From assembly GCF_000224005.2 (NCBI RefSeq), contig NZ_CP007031.1:3616001-3680000 (forward strand): a DNA stretch of 64,000 nt. The letters are read 5' to 3'. The DNA is from Marichromatium purpuratum 984 (lineage in GTDB: Bacteria; Pseudomonadota; Gammaproteobacteria; Chromatiales; Chromatiaceae). The notes below the pieces were generated by a model. That model saw nothing but the letters and a program-made list of their open reading frames with translations, searched no databases and was not told the DNA's origin. Below, piece by piece: positions 56,424-64,000 of the stretch; position 1 is the first letter of the stretch; every line of letters begins with the position of its first letter. A program made the translations under genes and the position numbers.

Positions 56424-56439
56424 TTCAGGCTCGGTTCAG
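56424..56439. promoter_or_regulatory. response-regulator box 1 (TTCAG-N6-TTCAG)
   Basis: Direct repeat of TTCAG with 11-bp period, followed 7 bp later by the -10-like TATTAC (56447-56452). Direct half-sites with this period just before a -10 box are typical of OmpR/PhoP-family activators. A matching element lies upstream of the efflux operon at 58829. Confidence 0.65.
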
Positions 56440-56515
56440 CAAGCTCTATTACACTCCCCGAAGCATCCAAAGACGCGGGACACGCCCGCGCCAAGGGCCT
56501 CGGCGGACCGTCATC

Positions 56516-56824
56516 ATGAAGACCACAGCCTCGCGACTCCTGCTCTGCCTGCTGTCCTCACTGGCCACCTTCGCGCCAGCCGACAGCGATTTCGATCACG
56601 ACGAGATCCGGCGACTGCGCGAACACGGCCAGATCCTGCCGATGGCGCAACTGCTCGAACGGCTCGAGCGGCGACACCCCGGAGAACTGATCGAGGCCGA
56701 ACTCGAACATCGACATGGTGGATATCGCTACGAGATCAAGATCCTCGATGCCGACGGCCGGGTCCACGAACTCGAACTCGATGCCGCCACCGCCCGCCCG
56801 CTGCACCACGAGATCGAGCCATGA
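56516..56824 (+). CDS. PepSY-domain periplasmic protein
   Basis: The 102-residue protein has a signal peptide (ASRLLLCLLSSLATFAPA) and a single PepSY module, with IEAELEHRHGGYRYEIKILDADGRVHELELD typical of the motif. Small PepSY proteins are often encoded upstream of response-regulator/kinase pairs and may modulate the sensor. Its stop overlaps the response-regulator ATG by 4 bp, so the three genes are translationally linked. Confidence 0.85.
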   Translation: MKTTASRLLLCLLSSLATFAPADSDFDHDEIRRLREHGQILPMAQLLERLERRHPGELIEAELEHRHGGYRYEIKILDADGRVHELELDAATARPLHHEIEP

Positions 56825-57483
56825 GACTGTTATTGGTAGAGGATGACCAGGCCCAGGTCGCGACGCTGCTGCCGGCGCTCAAGGCCGCCGGGTTCGCCGT
56901 CGATCATGCCACCGACGGCATCGGCGGCGAGCTGCTCGGCGACACCGAACCCTATGACGTCGTCGTCCTCGATCTCGGACTGCCGCGCCGCCCTGGGCTC
57001 GAGGTATTGCGTCACTGGCGCGCGCGCGGTCGCGACCTGCCGGTGCTGGTGCTGACCGCGCGCGATGCCTGGCACGAACGCGTCGACGGGCTCAAGGCCG
57101 GGGCCGACGACTATCTCGGCAAGCCCTTCCACGTCGAGGAGCTGCTCGCCCGGCTCAATGCCCTGACCCGGCGCGCCGCTCCCGTCGCCGGACGTGCCCT
57201 CGCGGTCGACGGCCTCAGCCTCGATGAGGACGGTCAGCGCGTGGTGCTCGAGGACGGCCAGACGCACCCGCTCACCGGCACCGAGTTCCGCCTGCTGCGC
57301 TATCTGCTGCGCAACCCCGAGCGCATCCTCTCCAAGACCCAGCTGATGGAGCACGTCTACGACCTCGACGCCGAACCGAGCGGCAACCTCATCGAGGTCT
57401 ATATCCGCCGGTTGCGCGAGAAGATCGGTCGCGAGCGCATCGAGACCCTGCGCGGCCAGGGCTATCGACTCAGACGCCGATGA
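56821..57483 (+). CDS. OmpR/PhoP-family response regulator
   Basis: The 220-residue regulator has a receiver with acidic pocket E7-D8, phospho-acceptor Asp51 (VVVLDLGLP), Thr79 and Lys101 (LGKPF). A winged-helix output domain reads LTGTEFRLLRYLLRNPERIL and then SKTQLMEHVYDLDAEPSGN, IEVYIRRLREKIG and LRGQGYRLR. It overlaps the kinase start by 4 bp. The same repeat TTCAG-N6-TTCAG in front of its own operon and the efflux operon makes it the likely regulator of both. Confidence 0.93.
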   Translation: MRLLLVEDDQAQVATLLPALKAAGFAVDHATDGIGGELLGDTEPYDVVVLDLGLPRRPGLEVLRHWRARGRDLPVLVLTARDAWHERVDGLKAGADDYLGKPFHVEELLARLNALTRRAAPVAGRALAVDGLSLDEDGQRVVLEDGQTHPLTGTEFRLLRYLLRNPERILSKTQLMEHVYDLDAEPSGNLIEVYIRRLREKIGRERIETLRGQGYRLRRR

Positions 57484-58838
57484 TCGCGCTCGAGACCCGA
57501 CTGCACCTGGGGCTGGCGCTGGCGCTGACGGTGGTGATCGGCAGCGCCTGGTGGATCGGTCACACCGCCCTCCACCACAGCTCCGAGAGCGTCATCTACT
57601 CACGCCTGGAGCACGACGCCGAGGGCCTGCTCGGCTCGCTGCGCCGCGATCACGGCCATCTTCGCGTCGCCGCACGCCATCTCACCCCGGTCTACAACCA
57701 ACCGCTCTCCGGGCACTATTTCGTCGTCGAGGACGATCAGGGTAACCGACTGCGCTCGCGCTCGCTGTGGGACGAGGACCTCGACACCCGGGTACTGACC
57801 CCTGGTGAGATCGCCATCTGGCGCGACACCGGTCCAGATCGGCAGTCATTGCTGGTGTGGGCCGGTGGCTATCGTCTCAGCGATCGCCTGCTCACCCTCA
57901 CCGTTGCCGAGGACATCAGCGAGTTCGACGCCGAACTCGACTTCTTCGAGCGACTGTTCGCGCTGCTCGCGATCGGCGGGCTGGGGCTGAGCCTGGTGCT
58001 GCAACGGCTGATCGTGCAACGCGCCTTCACCAGCCTGCGCCCGCTCTATCGCGACATCGAGCGGCTCGAACGCGGACGCGCCGGCACCCTCACCGAACAG
58101 GTCCCGCCCGAGATCCTGCCGCTGGTACGCAAGTTCAACCACCTGCTCGAGCGCTTCGGCCAGCGTCTCGAACGTTCACGCACCGCCGCTGGCAACCTCG
58201 CCCATGCGCTCAAGGGACCGCTGACCTTGCTGCGCCAGCAGCTCGCCGCCGACACCCTGGCGCTCACCGCCGAGCAACGCCGAGAGCTGCTCGATCAGGT
58301 CGAGCGACTGCGTCAGATCGCCGAGCGCCAGCTCAGACGCGCCCGACTCGCCGGGGCCGGCGGCGCGGCGCTCTACTTCGCGCCCGAGGAAGAGTTGCCG
58401 GTGCTGGCGCGGCTACTCGAACGCATGCACGCCCCCAAGCGGCTCCACATCGCACTCGACAGCAAGGTTCCGGGACCGCTCGCAGTCGATCGCGAGGACA
58501 TGCTCGAACTCCTCGGCAACCTCCTCGACAACGCCTGCAAGTGGGCCGAGGGCGAGGTCCGCGCGACCCTCTCGGCCGTCGCCGGCGAACTGCTGATCCG
58601 TGTCGAGGACGACGGCCCCGGCTGCGCCGAGGCGGCCCTGGCCACGCTCACCGAGCGCGGGCTGCGGCTCGACGAGCAGGTCAGCGGTCACGGCCTGGGG
58701 CTGGCGATTGTGCGCGAGATCGTCACCGGCTACGACGGCCGGCTGGCGTTCTCGCGCGCCGCGCTCGGCGGGCTGCGTGCCGAGGCCTGGCTCGCGCTCG
58801 AACACCCCACCAGCGATCGCGCCCCGCGTTCAGCTTGA
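57480..58838 (+). CDS. membrane sensor histidine kinase
   Basis: The 452-residue kinase has an N-terminal membrane helix (about 8-28), a periplasmic sensor region of roughly 130 residues and a second helix (LFALLAIGGLGLSLVLQRLI, about 160-180). A HAMP-like segment follows, then a DHp helix with the phospho-accepting His242 (GNLAHALKGPLTLL), and a GHKL domain with LLGNLLDNACKWAEG (N box) and GHGLGLAIVREI (G box). The layout resembles PhoQ-type kinases. No metal-binding cluster stands out in the sensor region; the metal ligand, if any, cannot be named. Confidence 0.92.
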   Translation: MIALETRLHLGLALALTVVIGSAWWIGHTALHHSSESVIYSRLEHDAEGLLGSLRRDHGHLRVAARHLTPVYNQPLSGHYFVVEDDQGNRLRSRSLWDEDLDTRVLTPGEIAIWRDTGPDRQSLLVWAGGYRLSDRLLTLTVAEDISEFDAELDFFERLFALLAIGGLGLSLVLQRLIVQRAFTSLRPLYRDIERLERGRAGTLTEQVPPEILPLVRKFNHLLERFGQRLERSRTAAGNLAHALKGPLTLLRQQLAADTLALTAEQRRELLDQVERLRQIAERQLRRARLAGAGGAALYFAPEEELPVLARLLERMHAPKRLHIALDSKVPGPLAVDREDMLELLGNLLDNACKWAEGEVRATLSAVAGELLIRVEDDGPGCAEAALATLTERGLRLDEQVSGHGLGLAIVREIVTGYDGRLAFSRAALGGLRAEAWLALEHPTSDRAPRSA

Positions 58839-58844
58839 TTTCAG
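58829..58844. promoter_or_regulatory. response-regulator box 2 (TTCAG-N6-TTCAG)
   Basis: Direct repeat of TTCAG with the same 11-bp period as box 1. It spans the kinase stop codon and ends 22 bp before the TolC-family ATG. Extended identity to box 1 is CGTTCAG-N6-TTCAGC. The short distance to the start and the AGGA ribosome site at 58856-58859 leave little room for a -10 box. Confidence 0.55.
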
Positions 58845-58866
58845 CTCCGGGGTCCAGGATGGCCCC

Positions 58867-60093
58867 ATGGACACAAGACGCTCCCCCACTCGCCCCCTCG
58901 GCATCCTGCCGCTGGCGCTGCTGCTCGCCCTCGCCGCCGCCCCGGCCGCAGCCGGGAGCCTCGGCGAGGCGCTCGGCGCCGCACTCGAACGCAGCGGCGA
59001 GCTGGCCCGTCCCCAGGCCATCACCGGCGAGCGCGACGCCCTCGCCCGCCAGGCCGCCAGCCCCTTCGCTGCCGATCCCGCACTGCGCCTGAGCTATCTC
59101 AGCGACCGCACCACCGAGGACGCCGGGGCCTACGAGGTCGAGACCATGGTCGACATGCCGCTGTGGCTGCCCGGACAGCGCGATGCGCGCCGCCGGGTCG
59201 CCGTCGCCGTCGGCGCTCAGGCCGGCAGCCTCGACCGGCGGCTGCGCTGGGAGATCGCCGGCGAGGTGCGCGAGAAGAGCTGGGCGGCGGCGATCGCCGC
59301 CGGACGGCGGCGTCAGGCCGAACAGGCGCTGGCCGACGCCCGCGCCCTGGAGGCGGCGATCGACAAGCGGGTCGGCGCCGGCGAACTGGCGCGGGTCGAC
59401 CTGCTGGTCGCCCGCCAGCAGACGATCGAGCGCGAGGCCGAGCTGCGCGACGCGCGTCTCGGGCACGATCGCGCGCTCGCCGACTATCGCCAGCTCACCG
59501 GACTGCAGACGCTGCCCGAACCGCTGCGCGAGACCCCCGCCAGCGCCGACGCACTGCCCGCCGACCACCCGCTGCTCGAGGATGCCGACAGCGCCCTGGC
59601 GCTGGCCCGTGCCGAGCGCGAACAAGCCCAGCGCGAGCGGCGCGGCAACCCGGTGCTCAGTGTCGGCGGCAAGCGCGCCCGCGAGGTCCGCGGCGCCGAC
59701 ACCGCCGACTCGTTGCAACTCGAGATCAGCCTGCCCTTCGGGCTCGCCAGCCAGTCGGCCCCGGCCCTGGCCCGCGCCGAGCGCGGTTATACCGAGCGAG
59801 CCACCGATCTGCAGCGCGCCCGACTCGCCGCCGAGCGCACCCTGATCGCCGCCCAGCTCGCCCGCGAGGGCGCGGCCACCGCGCTCACCGTCGCCGAACG
59901 GCGTCACGCCCTCGCCCAGCAGGCGCTGCAGCTGGGACGACGCGCCTTCGATCTCGGCGAGCGCGACCTCACCGATCTGCTGCGCACCCAGGCCAGCGCC
60001 CGCGCCGCCAGTCTCGACCTGGCATTGCGCCGGCTGGAGCTGGGACGCGCCCAGGCCAGATTCAACCAGGCACTCGGAGTCATCCCGCAATGA
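58867..60093 (+). CDS. TolC/CusC-family outer membrane efflux protein
   Basis: The 408-residue protein has a signal peptide (GILPLALLLALAAAPAAAG) and the OEP fold: repeated long helices rich in Ala/Arg/Glu (about 30-400) with the membrane barrel strands in two short segments. ELARVDLLVARQQTIEREAEL and LAEGDLTDLLR-type (here GERDLTDLLRTQASARAASL) helices are characteristic. No lipoprotein Cys was seen, so it may insert without acylation. The gene overlaps the adaptor gene by 4 bp. Confidence 0.88.
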   Translation: MDTRRSPTRPLGILPLALLLALAAAPAAAGSLGEALGAALERSGELARPQAITGERDALARQAASPFAADPALRLSYLSDRTTEDAGAYEVETMVDMPLWLPGQRDARRRVAVAVGAQAGSLDRRLRWEIAGEVREKSWAAAIAAGRRRQAEQALADARALEAAIDKRVGAGELARVDLLVARQQTIEREAELRDARLGHDRALADYRQLTGLQTLPEPLRETPASADALPADHPLLEDADSALALARAEREQAQRERRGNPVLSVGGKRAREVRGADTADSLQLEISLPFGLASQSAPALARAERGYTERATDLQRARLAAERTLIAAQLAREGAATALTVAERRHALAQQALQLGRRAFDLGERDLTDLLRTQASARAASLDLALRRLELGRAQARFNQALGVIPQ

Positions 60094-61175
60094 ACCCCTT
60101 CACCCGCTGTGCACTGGCGCCCCTGCTGCTGCTCCCGGCGCTTGCCCAGGCCGGCGCGCCGATCACCCTCGACGCGGCGGCACAGACCGCCTTCGGGATC
60201 GAGCTGGCCGCCCCCGAGGCGGTCGAGCACAGCCTCGGGCGGCGCTACCCGGCCGAGGTCCGCGTCCCCAACCCGCAGCTACGGGTGGTCGCCGCACGCC
60301 AGGGCGGCGTGCTCGAGCGTCTGGCCGTGGCCGAGGGCGACCGGGTCGCCGCCGGCGACCTGCTCGCCGAGCTGCGCAGCCCCGCGCTGGTCGACATCGA
60401 GCGTCAGTATCTCGAGGCGCTGATCCGTCTGGAGCTGGCCGAGGGTGAACTCGCCCGCGACCGCCAGCTCCATCGCGAGGGGGTGATCGCCGAGCGGCGG
60501 CTGCGCGAACGCGAGGCCACCCAGCGCGAACTCGCCACCCTGGTCGAGCAACAGCGTCAACTGCTGCGGCTCGCCGGCTTTGCCGAGACCGAACTCGCCG
60601 CGCTCGATCGCAGCCACACCCTCACCAGCACCCTCAGCGTGCGCGCGCCGATCGCCGGAGTGGTGCTCGAACAGCTGGTCGAGACCGGCGAGTCGGTGGC
60701 CCAGGCCACCCCGCTCTATCGCATCGGCCAACTCGATCCCCTGTGGCTGGAGATCCACGTGCCGCTCGACGAACTCGACGGCATCGCCCCCGGCACTCGG
60801 GTGCAGCTGCCGGCGCTGGCGCGCGAGGCGGTGGTCACCACCGTCGGCCGTCAGGTCCACGCACTCGACCAGGGCGTGCTGGTGCGTGCCGAGATCGGCG
60901 ACGCCGGCACCGTGCTGCGCCCGGGACAGTTCATCGAGGTCCAGCTCGCCCGCGCCACCGGCGCCGGCTGGCGACTGCCGGCCGCGGCACTGGTGCGCGA
61001 CGGTGACACCACCCTGGTGTTCGTCGCCCGCGACGGCGGCTTTGCGCCGCAGTCGGTCGAGCTGCTCGGCGCGACCGACGACCAGGTGGTGGTCGGCGGC
61101 GCGCTCGGCGCCGACGACCGCGTCGCGGTGACCGGCGTGATCGCGATCAAGGCCGCCTGGCAGGGAGGCGAGTGA
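60090..61175 (+). CDS. RND efflux periplasmic adaptor (CusB/CzcB-like)
   Basis: The 361-residue membrane fusion protein has a signal peptide (LAPLLLLPALAQAG), a lipoyl/barrel-sandwich domain with ARQGGVLERLAVAEGDRVAAGDLLAEL near residues 70-95, and a long helical hairpin (about 100-170). The beta-barrel domain reads VRAPIAGVVLEQLVETGESV and then LWLEIHVPLDELDGI. No His/Cys-rich metal-binding N-terminus is present, unlike CzcB. It overlaps the pump gene by one base (TGATG). Confidence 0.88.
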   Translation: MNPFTRCALAPLLLLPALAQAGAPITLDAAAQTAFGIELAAPEAVEHSLGRRYPAEVRVPNPQLRVVAARQGGVLERLAVAEGDRVAAGDLLAELRSPALVDIERQYLEALIRLELAEGELARDRQLHREGVIAERRLREREATQRELATLVEQQRQLLRLAGFAETELAALDRSHTLTSTLSVRAPIAGVVLEQLVETGESVAQATPLYRIGQLDPLWLEIHVPLDELDGIAPGTRVQLPALAREAVVTTVGRQVHALDQGVLVRAEIGDAGTVLRPGQFIEVQLARATGAGWRLPAAALVRDGDTTLVFVARDGGFAPQSVELLGATDDQVVVGGALGADDRVAVTGVIAIKAAWQGGE

Positions 61176-64000
61176 TGCTCGCGCGCCTGATCCAATTCGC
61201 GCTCACCCAGCGGCTGCTGATGCTGCTGGCGATGCTGGCGCTGATCGGCGGCGGCTGGCAGGCCATCCAGCAGACCCCGATCGATGCCTTCCCCGACGTC
61301 TCGACCACCCAGGTCAAGATTATCGTCAAGGCCCCGGGGATGACCCCCGAGGAGGTCGCCGAGCGCATCACCAGCCGTATCGAGGTGGAACTGCTCGGCA
61401 TCCCCGACCAGACCATGCTGCGCTCGGTGGCCAAGTACGGCCTCACCGACATCACCATCGACTTCGCCGAGGGCACCGACATCTACTGGGCACGCCAGCA
61501 GGTCGCCGAGCGCCTCAACGGCGTCTGGGACGACCTGCCCACCGGGCTCTCCGGCGGCATCGCGCCGATGACCACGCCGCTGGGCGAGATGTTCATGTTC
61601 AGTATCGAGGGCGGCGACCTGTCGCTCGCCGAGCGCCGCGACCTGCTCGACTGGACCATCCGTCCGGCGCTGCGCTCGGTGCCCGGGGTGGCCGAGGTCA
61701 ACGCCCTCGGCGGCTATGTCACCACCTTCGAGGTGGTCCCCGACAACGCCCGCATGGCCGCCCGCGGCATCCAGCTCGCCGACCTGCGCGCGGCGCTCGA
61801 GCGCAATAACCGCAACGATGGTGCCGGACGACTCGACGAGGGCGAGGAGACCCTGCTGGTGCGCAGCGAGGGGGCAATCCAGACCCTCGCCGACCTCGCC
61901 GCCGTGGTGGTGGTCGCCGACGCCCGCGAGCCGGTACGGGTGGCCGACATCGCCGAGGTCCGCCGCGCCGCGCTCACCCGCTATGGCGCGGTCACCCGCA
62001 ACGGCGCCGGTGAGACCGTCGAGGGGCTGGTGCTGGGGCTGCGCGGGGCCAACGCGCGCACCCTGATCGAGGGCGTCCAGGCCAAGCTCGATGCCCTCGC
62101 CCCGGGGCTGCCCGAGGGGGTGCGGGTCGAGGTCTTCTACGATCGCGGCAAGCTCGTCGGACGCGCGGTGCACACCGTCTCCAAGGCGCTGATCGAGGCC
62201 ACGGTGCTGGTGGTGGTGCTGCTGGTGCTGTTCCTCGGCGACCTGCGCGCGGCGCTCACCGTCGCCCTGGTGCTGCCGCTGGCCGCGCTCGGCACCTTCA
62301 TCCTGATGCGTCAGTTCGGGCTCTCGGCCAACCTGATGTCGCTCGGCGGCCTGGCGATCGCCATCGGCATGCTGGTCGACGCCGCGGTGGTGGTGGTCGA
62401 GAACGTGGTCACCCAGCTCGCTCGTGGCGGCGGCGGTGGCCGGCTGCCGCGACTGCACCTGATCTATCGCGCGGTGCGCGAGGTCTCGGTGCCGGTCGCC
62501 TCGGGCATCCTCATCATCATCATCGTGTTCCTGCCGCTGCTCACCCTGCAGGGGCTCGAGGGTAAGCTGTTCGTGCCGGTGGCGCTGACCATCGTGTTCG
62601 CGCTCGCCAGCTCGCTGCTGCTGGCGCTGACCGTCATCCCGGTGCTCTCCTCCTACCTGCTCGGCGCCGGTGCCCATCGTGACCCCTGGCTGCCGCGCCA
62701 GCTCGCCCGGCTCTATGGCCCGCTGCTCGACTGGGCGTTGGGTCATGCCCGGGTGGTGGTGGGCGCAGCGCTGGCGCTGCTGCTCGCCGCCGGGGCGGTC
62801 TACACCCAGGTCGGCAAGTCGTTCATGCCGACGCTCGACGAGGGCGACCTGATCGTGCAGCTCGAGAAGCTGCCCTCGATCACCCTCGCCGAATCCCTGG
62901 CCATCGACCAGCGGGTGCAGCGCGCGATCCTCGACCAGGTGCCCGAGGTGCGGGCGATCGTCGCCCGCACCGGCTCCGACGAGCTCGGGCTCGACCCCAT
63001 GGGGCTCAACCAGACCGACAGCTTCCTGGTGCTGGCGCCGCGCGAAGCGTGGCGCTTCGCCACCAAGGAGGCCCTGGTCGACGCCATCCGCGCGGTGCTC
63101 GACGGCTTCCCCGGCCTCAGCTACGCCTTCACCCAGCCGATCGAGATGCGTGTCTCGGAGATGCTCACCGGCGTGCGCGGCGACCTCGCGGTGAAGATCT
63201 TCGGCACCGATCAGGACGGGCTCAACGCCACCGCCGACGCGGTGGTCGCGGTGCTCGAGTCGCTGCCCGGCGCCGAGGACGTCTACACCCCGCGCAACGA
63301 GGGCGCGCAATACCTCAACCTGGAGATCGATCGGCTCGAGGCCGGACGGCTCGGCATCGACGCCGACGCCCTGGCGAGCCTGCTGCGCGCCCAGATCGAG
63401 GGGCTGCGCGTCGGCACCATCTATCGCGACGCCAAGCGGTTGCCGCTGATGATCCGCGGCCCGGAGAGTGCGCGCACCGCGCCGACGCGGCTGGCGGCGC
63501 TGCAGGTCAGCCTACCCGACGGCCGCGCCGTGCCGCTGACCAACCTAGTGCACCTGGAACGCGTCGAGGGGCCGGTGGCGATCTCGCGCGAGCGCGGCAA
63601 TCAGCTCGCGGTGGCCATCGCCAACGTCAGCGGTCGCGACCTGGTCGGTTTCGTCGAGGAGGCCAGGGCGGCGGTCGCCGAGCGCGTCGACCTGCCCGAC
63701 GGCTACTGGCTGGAGTGGGGCGGCGAGTTCGAGAACCAGCAGCGCGCCGCCGCGCGCCTGGCGCTGGTGGTGCCGGTGGCGCTGGGGCTGATCTTCCTGG
63801 TGCTGTTCTCCACCTTCGGCTCGGTACGACAGGCGCTGCTGGTGCTCTCCAACGTGCCCTTCGCGCTGATCGGCGGGGTGTTCGCGCTGGCGCTCACCGG
63901 CGAGTACCTGTCGGTACCGGCCTCGGTCGGCTTCATCGCCCTGCTCGGCATCGCGGTGCTCAACGGCGTGGTGATGGTCACCTACTTCAACCAGCTGCGC
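61175..64000 (+). CDS. heavy-metal RND efflux pump (CusA/CzcA family), truncated by the window
   Basis: The frame is open from 61175 to the last base: 942 codons without a stop, so about 90% of a typical 1,040-residue pump is present. It begins with the N-terminal helix LIQFALTQRLLMLLAMLALI and DAFPDVSTTQVKI, typical of heavy-metal RND pumps. The proton-relay helix reads GLAIAIGMLVDAAVVVVENV, with a single Asp; this resembles the AIAIG-VDAA form of monovalent-metal pumps more than the DFG form of zinc/cobalt CzcA. QPIEMRVSEMLTGVRGDLAVKI and the GGEFENQQRAAARL segment near the end confirm the family. Metal specificity is unproven. Confidence 0.93.
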   Translation, partial: MLARLIQFALTQRLLMLLAMLALIGGGWQAIQQTPIDAFPDVSTTQVKIIVKAPGMTPEEVAERITSRIEVELLGIPDQTMLRSVAKYGLTDITIDFAEGTDIYWARQQVAERLNGVWDDLPTGLSGGIAPMTTPLGEMFMFSIEGGDLSLAERRDLLDWTIRPALRSVPGVAEVNALGGYVTTFEVVPDNARMAARGIQLADLRAALERNNRNDGAGRLDEGEETLLVRSEGAIQTLADLAAVVVVADAREPVRVADIAEVRRAALTRYGAVTRNGAGETVEGLVLGLRGANARTLIEGVQAKLDALAPGLPEGVRVEVFYDRGKLVGRAVHTVSKALIEATVLVVVLLVLFLGDLRAALTVALVLPLAALGTFILMRQFGLSANLMSLGGLAIAIGMLVDAAVVVVENVVTQLARGGGGGRLPRLHLIYRAVREVSVPVASGILIIIIVFLPLLTLQGLEGKLFVPVALTIVFALASSLLLALTVIPVLSSYLLGAGAHRDPWLPRQLARLYGPLLDWALGHARVVVGAALALLLAAGAVYTQVGKSFMPTLDEGDLIVQLEKLPSITLAESLAIDQRVQRAILDQVPEVRAIVARTGSDELGLDPMGLNQTDSFLVLAPREAWRFATKEALVDAIRAVLDGFPGLSYAFTQPIEMRVSEMLTGVRGDLAVKIFGTDQDGLNATADAVVAVLESLPGAEDVYTPRNEGAQYLNLEIDRLEAGRLGIDADALASLLRAQIEGLRVGTIYRDAKRLPLMIRGPESARTAPTRLAALQVSLPDGRAVPLTNLVHLERVEGPVAISRERGNQLAVAIANVSGRDLVGFVEEARAAVAERVDLPDGYWLEWGGEFENQQRAAARLALVVPVALGLIFLVLFSTFGSVRQALLVLSNVPFALIGGVFALALTGEYLSVPASVGFIALLGIAVLNGVVMVTYFNQLR

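Noticed and set aside
60851-63310. 819-residue minus-strand frame opposite the RND pump
   Set aside because: Composition is His/Gly/Glu-rich with no fold; the sense strand encodes a full RND pump in a frame open to the window end.

Overview
The window looks like a chromosomal segment of a GC-rich, nitrogen-fixing gammaproteobacterium, most likely a purple sulfur bacterium of the Chromatiaceae. The pointers are a NifL-NifA pair facing a complete rnfABCDGEH operon, a sulfide:quinone-oxidoreductase-type flavoprotein, and gammaproteobacterial housekeeping order (yicC-gmk-rpoZ-spoT, proC-yggT-yggU, coaBC-dut). The genus is an inference; no rRNA gene is present. No phage, insertion sequence or CRISPR array was seen. 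Both window ends cut genes: a BetT-type transporter at the left and an RND pump at the right.

Layout. 1-9.3 kb: betaine transporter end, LysR regulator/azoreductase/pirin, a winged-helix regulator beside an SQR-like flavoprotein and a DUF1641 protein, a three-domain Aas phospholipid-repair enzyme and a small heat-shock protein. 9.9-14.8 kb: phosphoesterase, ttcA, radC, coaBC-dut, argB. 14.8-22.7 kb (mostly minus strand): a DUF4124 protein, pyrE, a TauE-like membrane protein, DUF4426, yggU-yggT-proC-yggS, rdgB-rph and a Ser/Thr kinase. 23-27.6 kb: yicC, gmk, rpoZ, spoT. 27.6-36.5 kb: nifLA (minus) and rnfABCDGEH (plus). 36.5-48.2 kb: MscS channel, phoU, SPOR protein, argS, DAHP synthase, a second DUF4124 protein, a repeat-rich spacer, mtgA, uvrB and an aminotransferase. 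48.3-56.3 kb: tRNA-Asn with a clear promoter and terminator, a pentameric ligand-gated ion channel homologue, rsmE, DUF423, a DEAD-box helicase, an ABC1 kinase, an orphan receiver and a nucleotide-sugar-epimerase-like protein. 56.5-64 kb: PepSY protein, response regulator and sensor kinase, followed by a TolC/adaptor/RND heavy-metal efflux operon.

The two strongest regulatory stories read directly from the DNA. First, the 276 bp between nifL and rnfA holds two back-to-back sigma-54 promoters and two perfect TGT-N10-ACA NifA sites 42 bp apart. One NifA platform could therefore drive both its own operon and the Rnf electron pump that supplies low-potential electrons to nitrogenase. Second, the same direct repeat TTCAG-N6-TTCAG lies in front of the PepSY/response-regulator/kinase operon and again in front of the efflux operon, marking both as likely targets of that response regulator. 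Other unusual elements are a 28-bp duplicated TATACT promoter element before yicC, and heptamer arrays associated with a dispersed inverted-repeat family at 43.5-44.0 kb and 49.6-49.8 kb.
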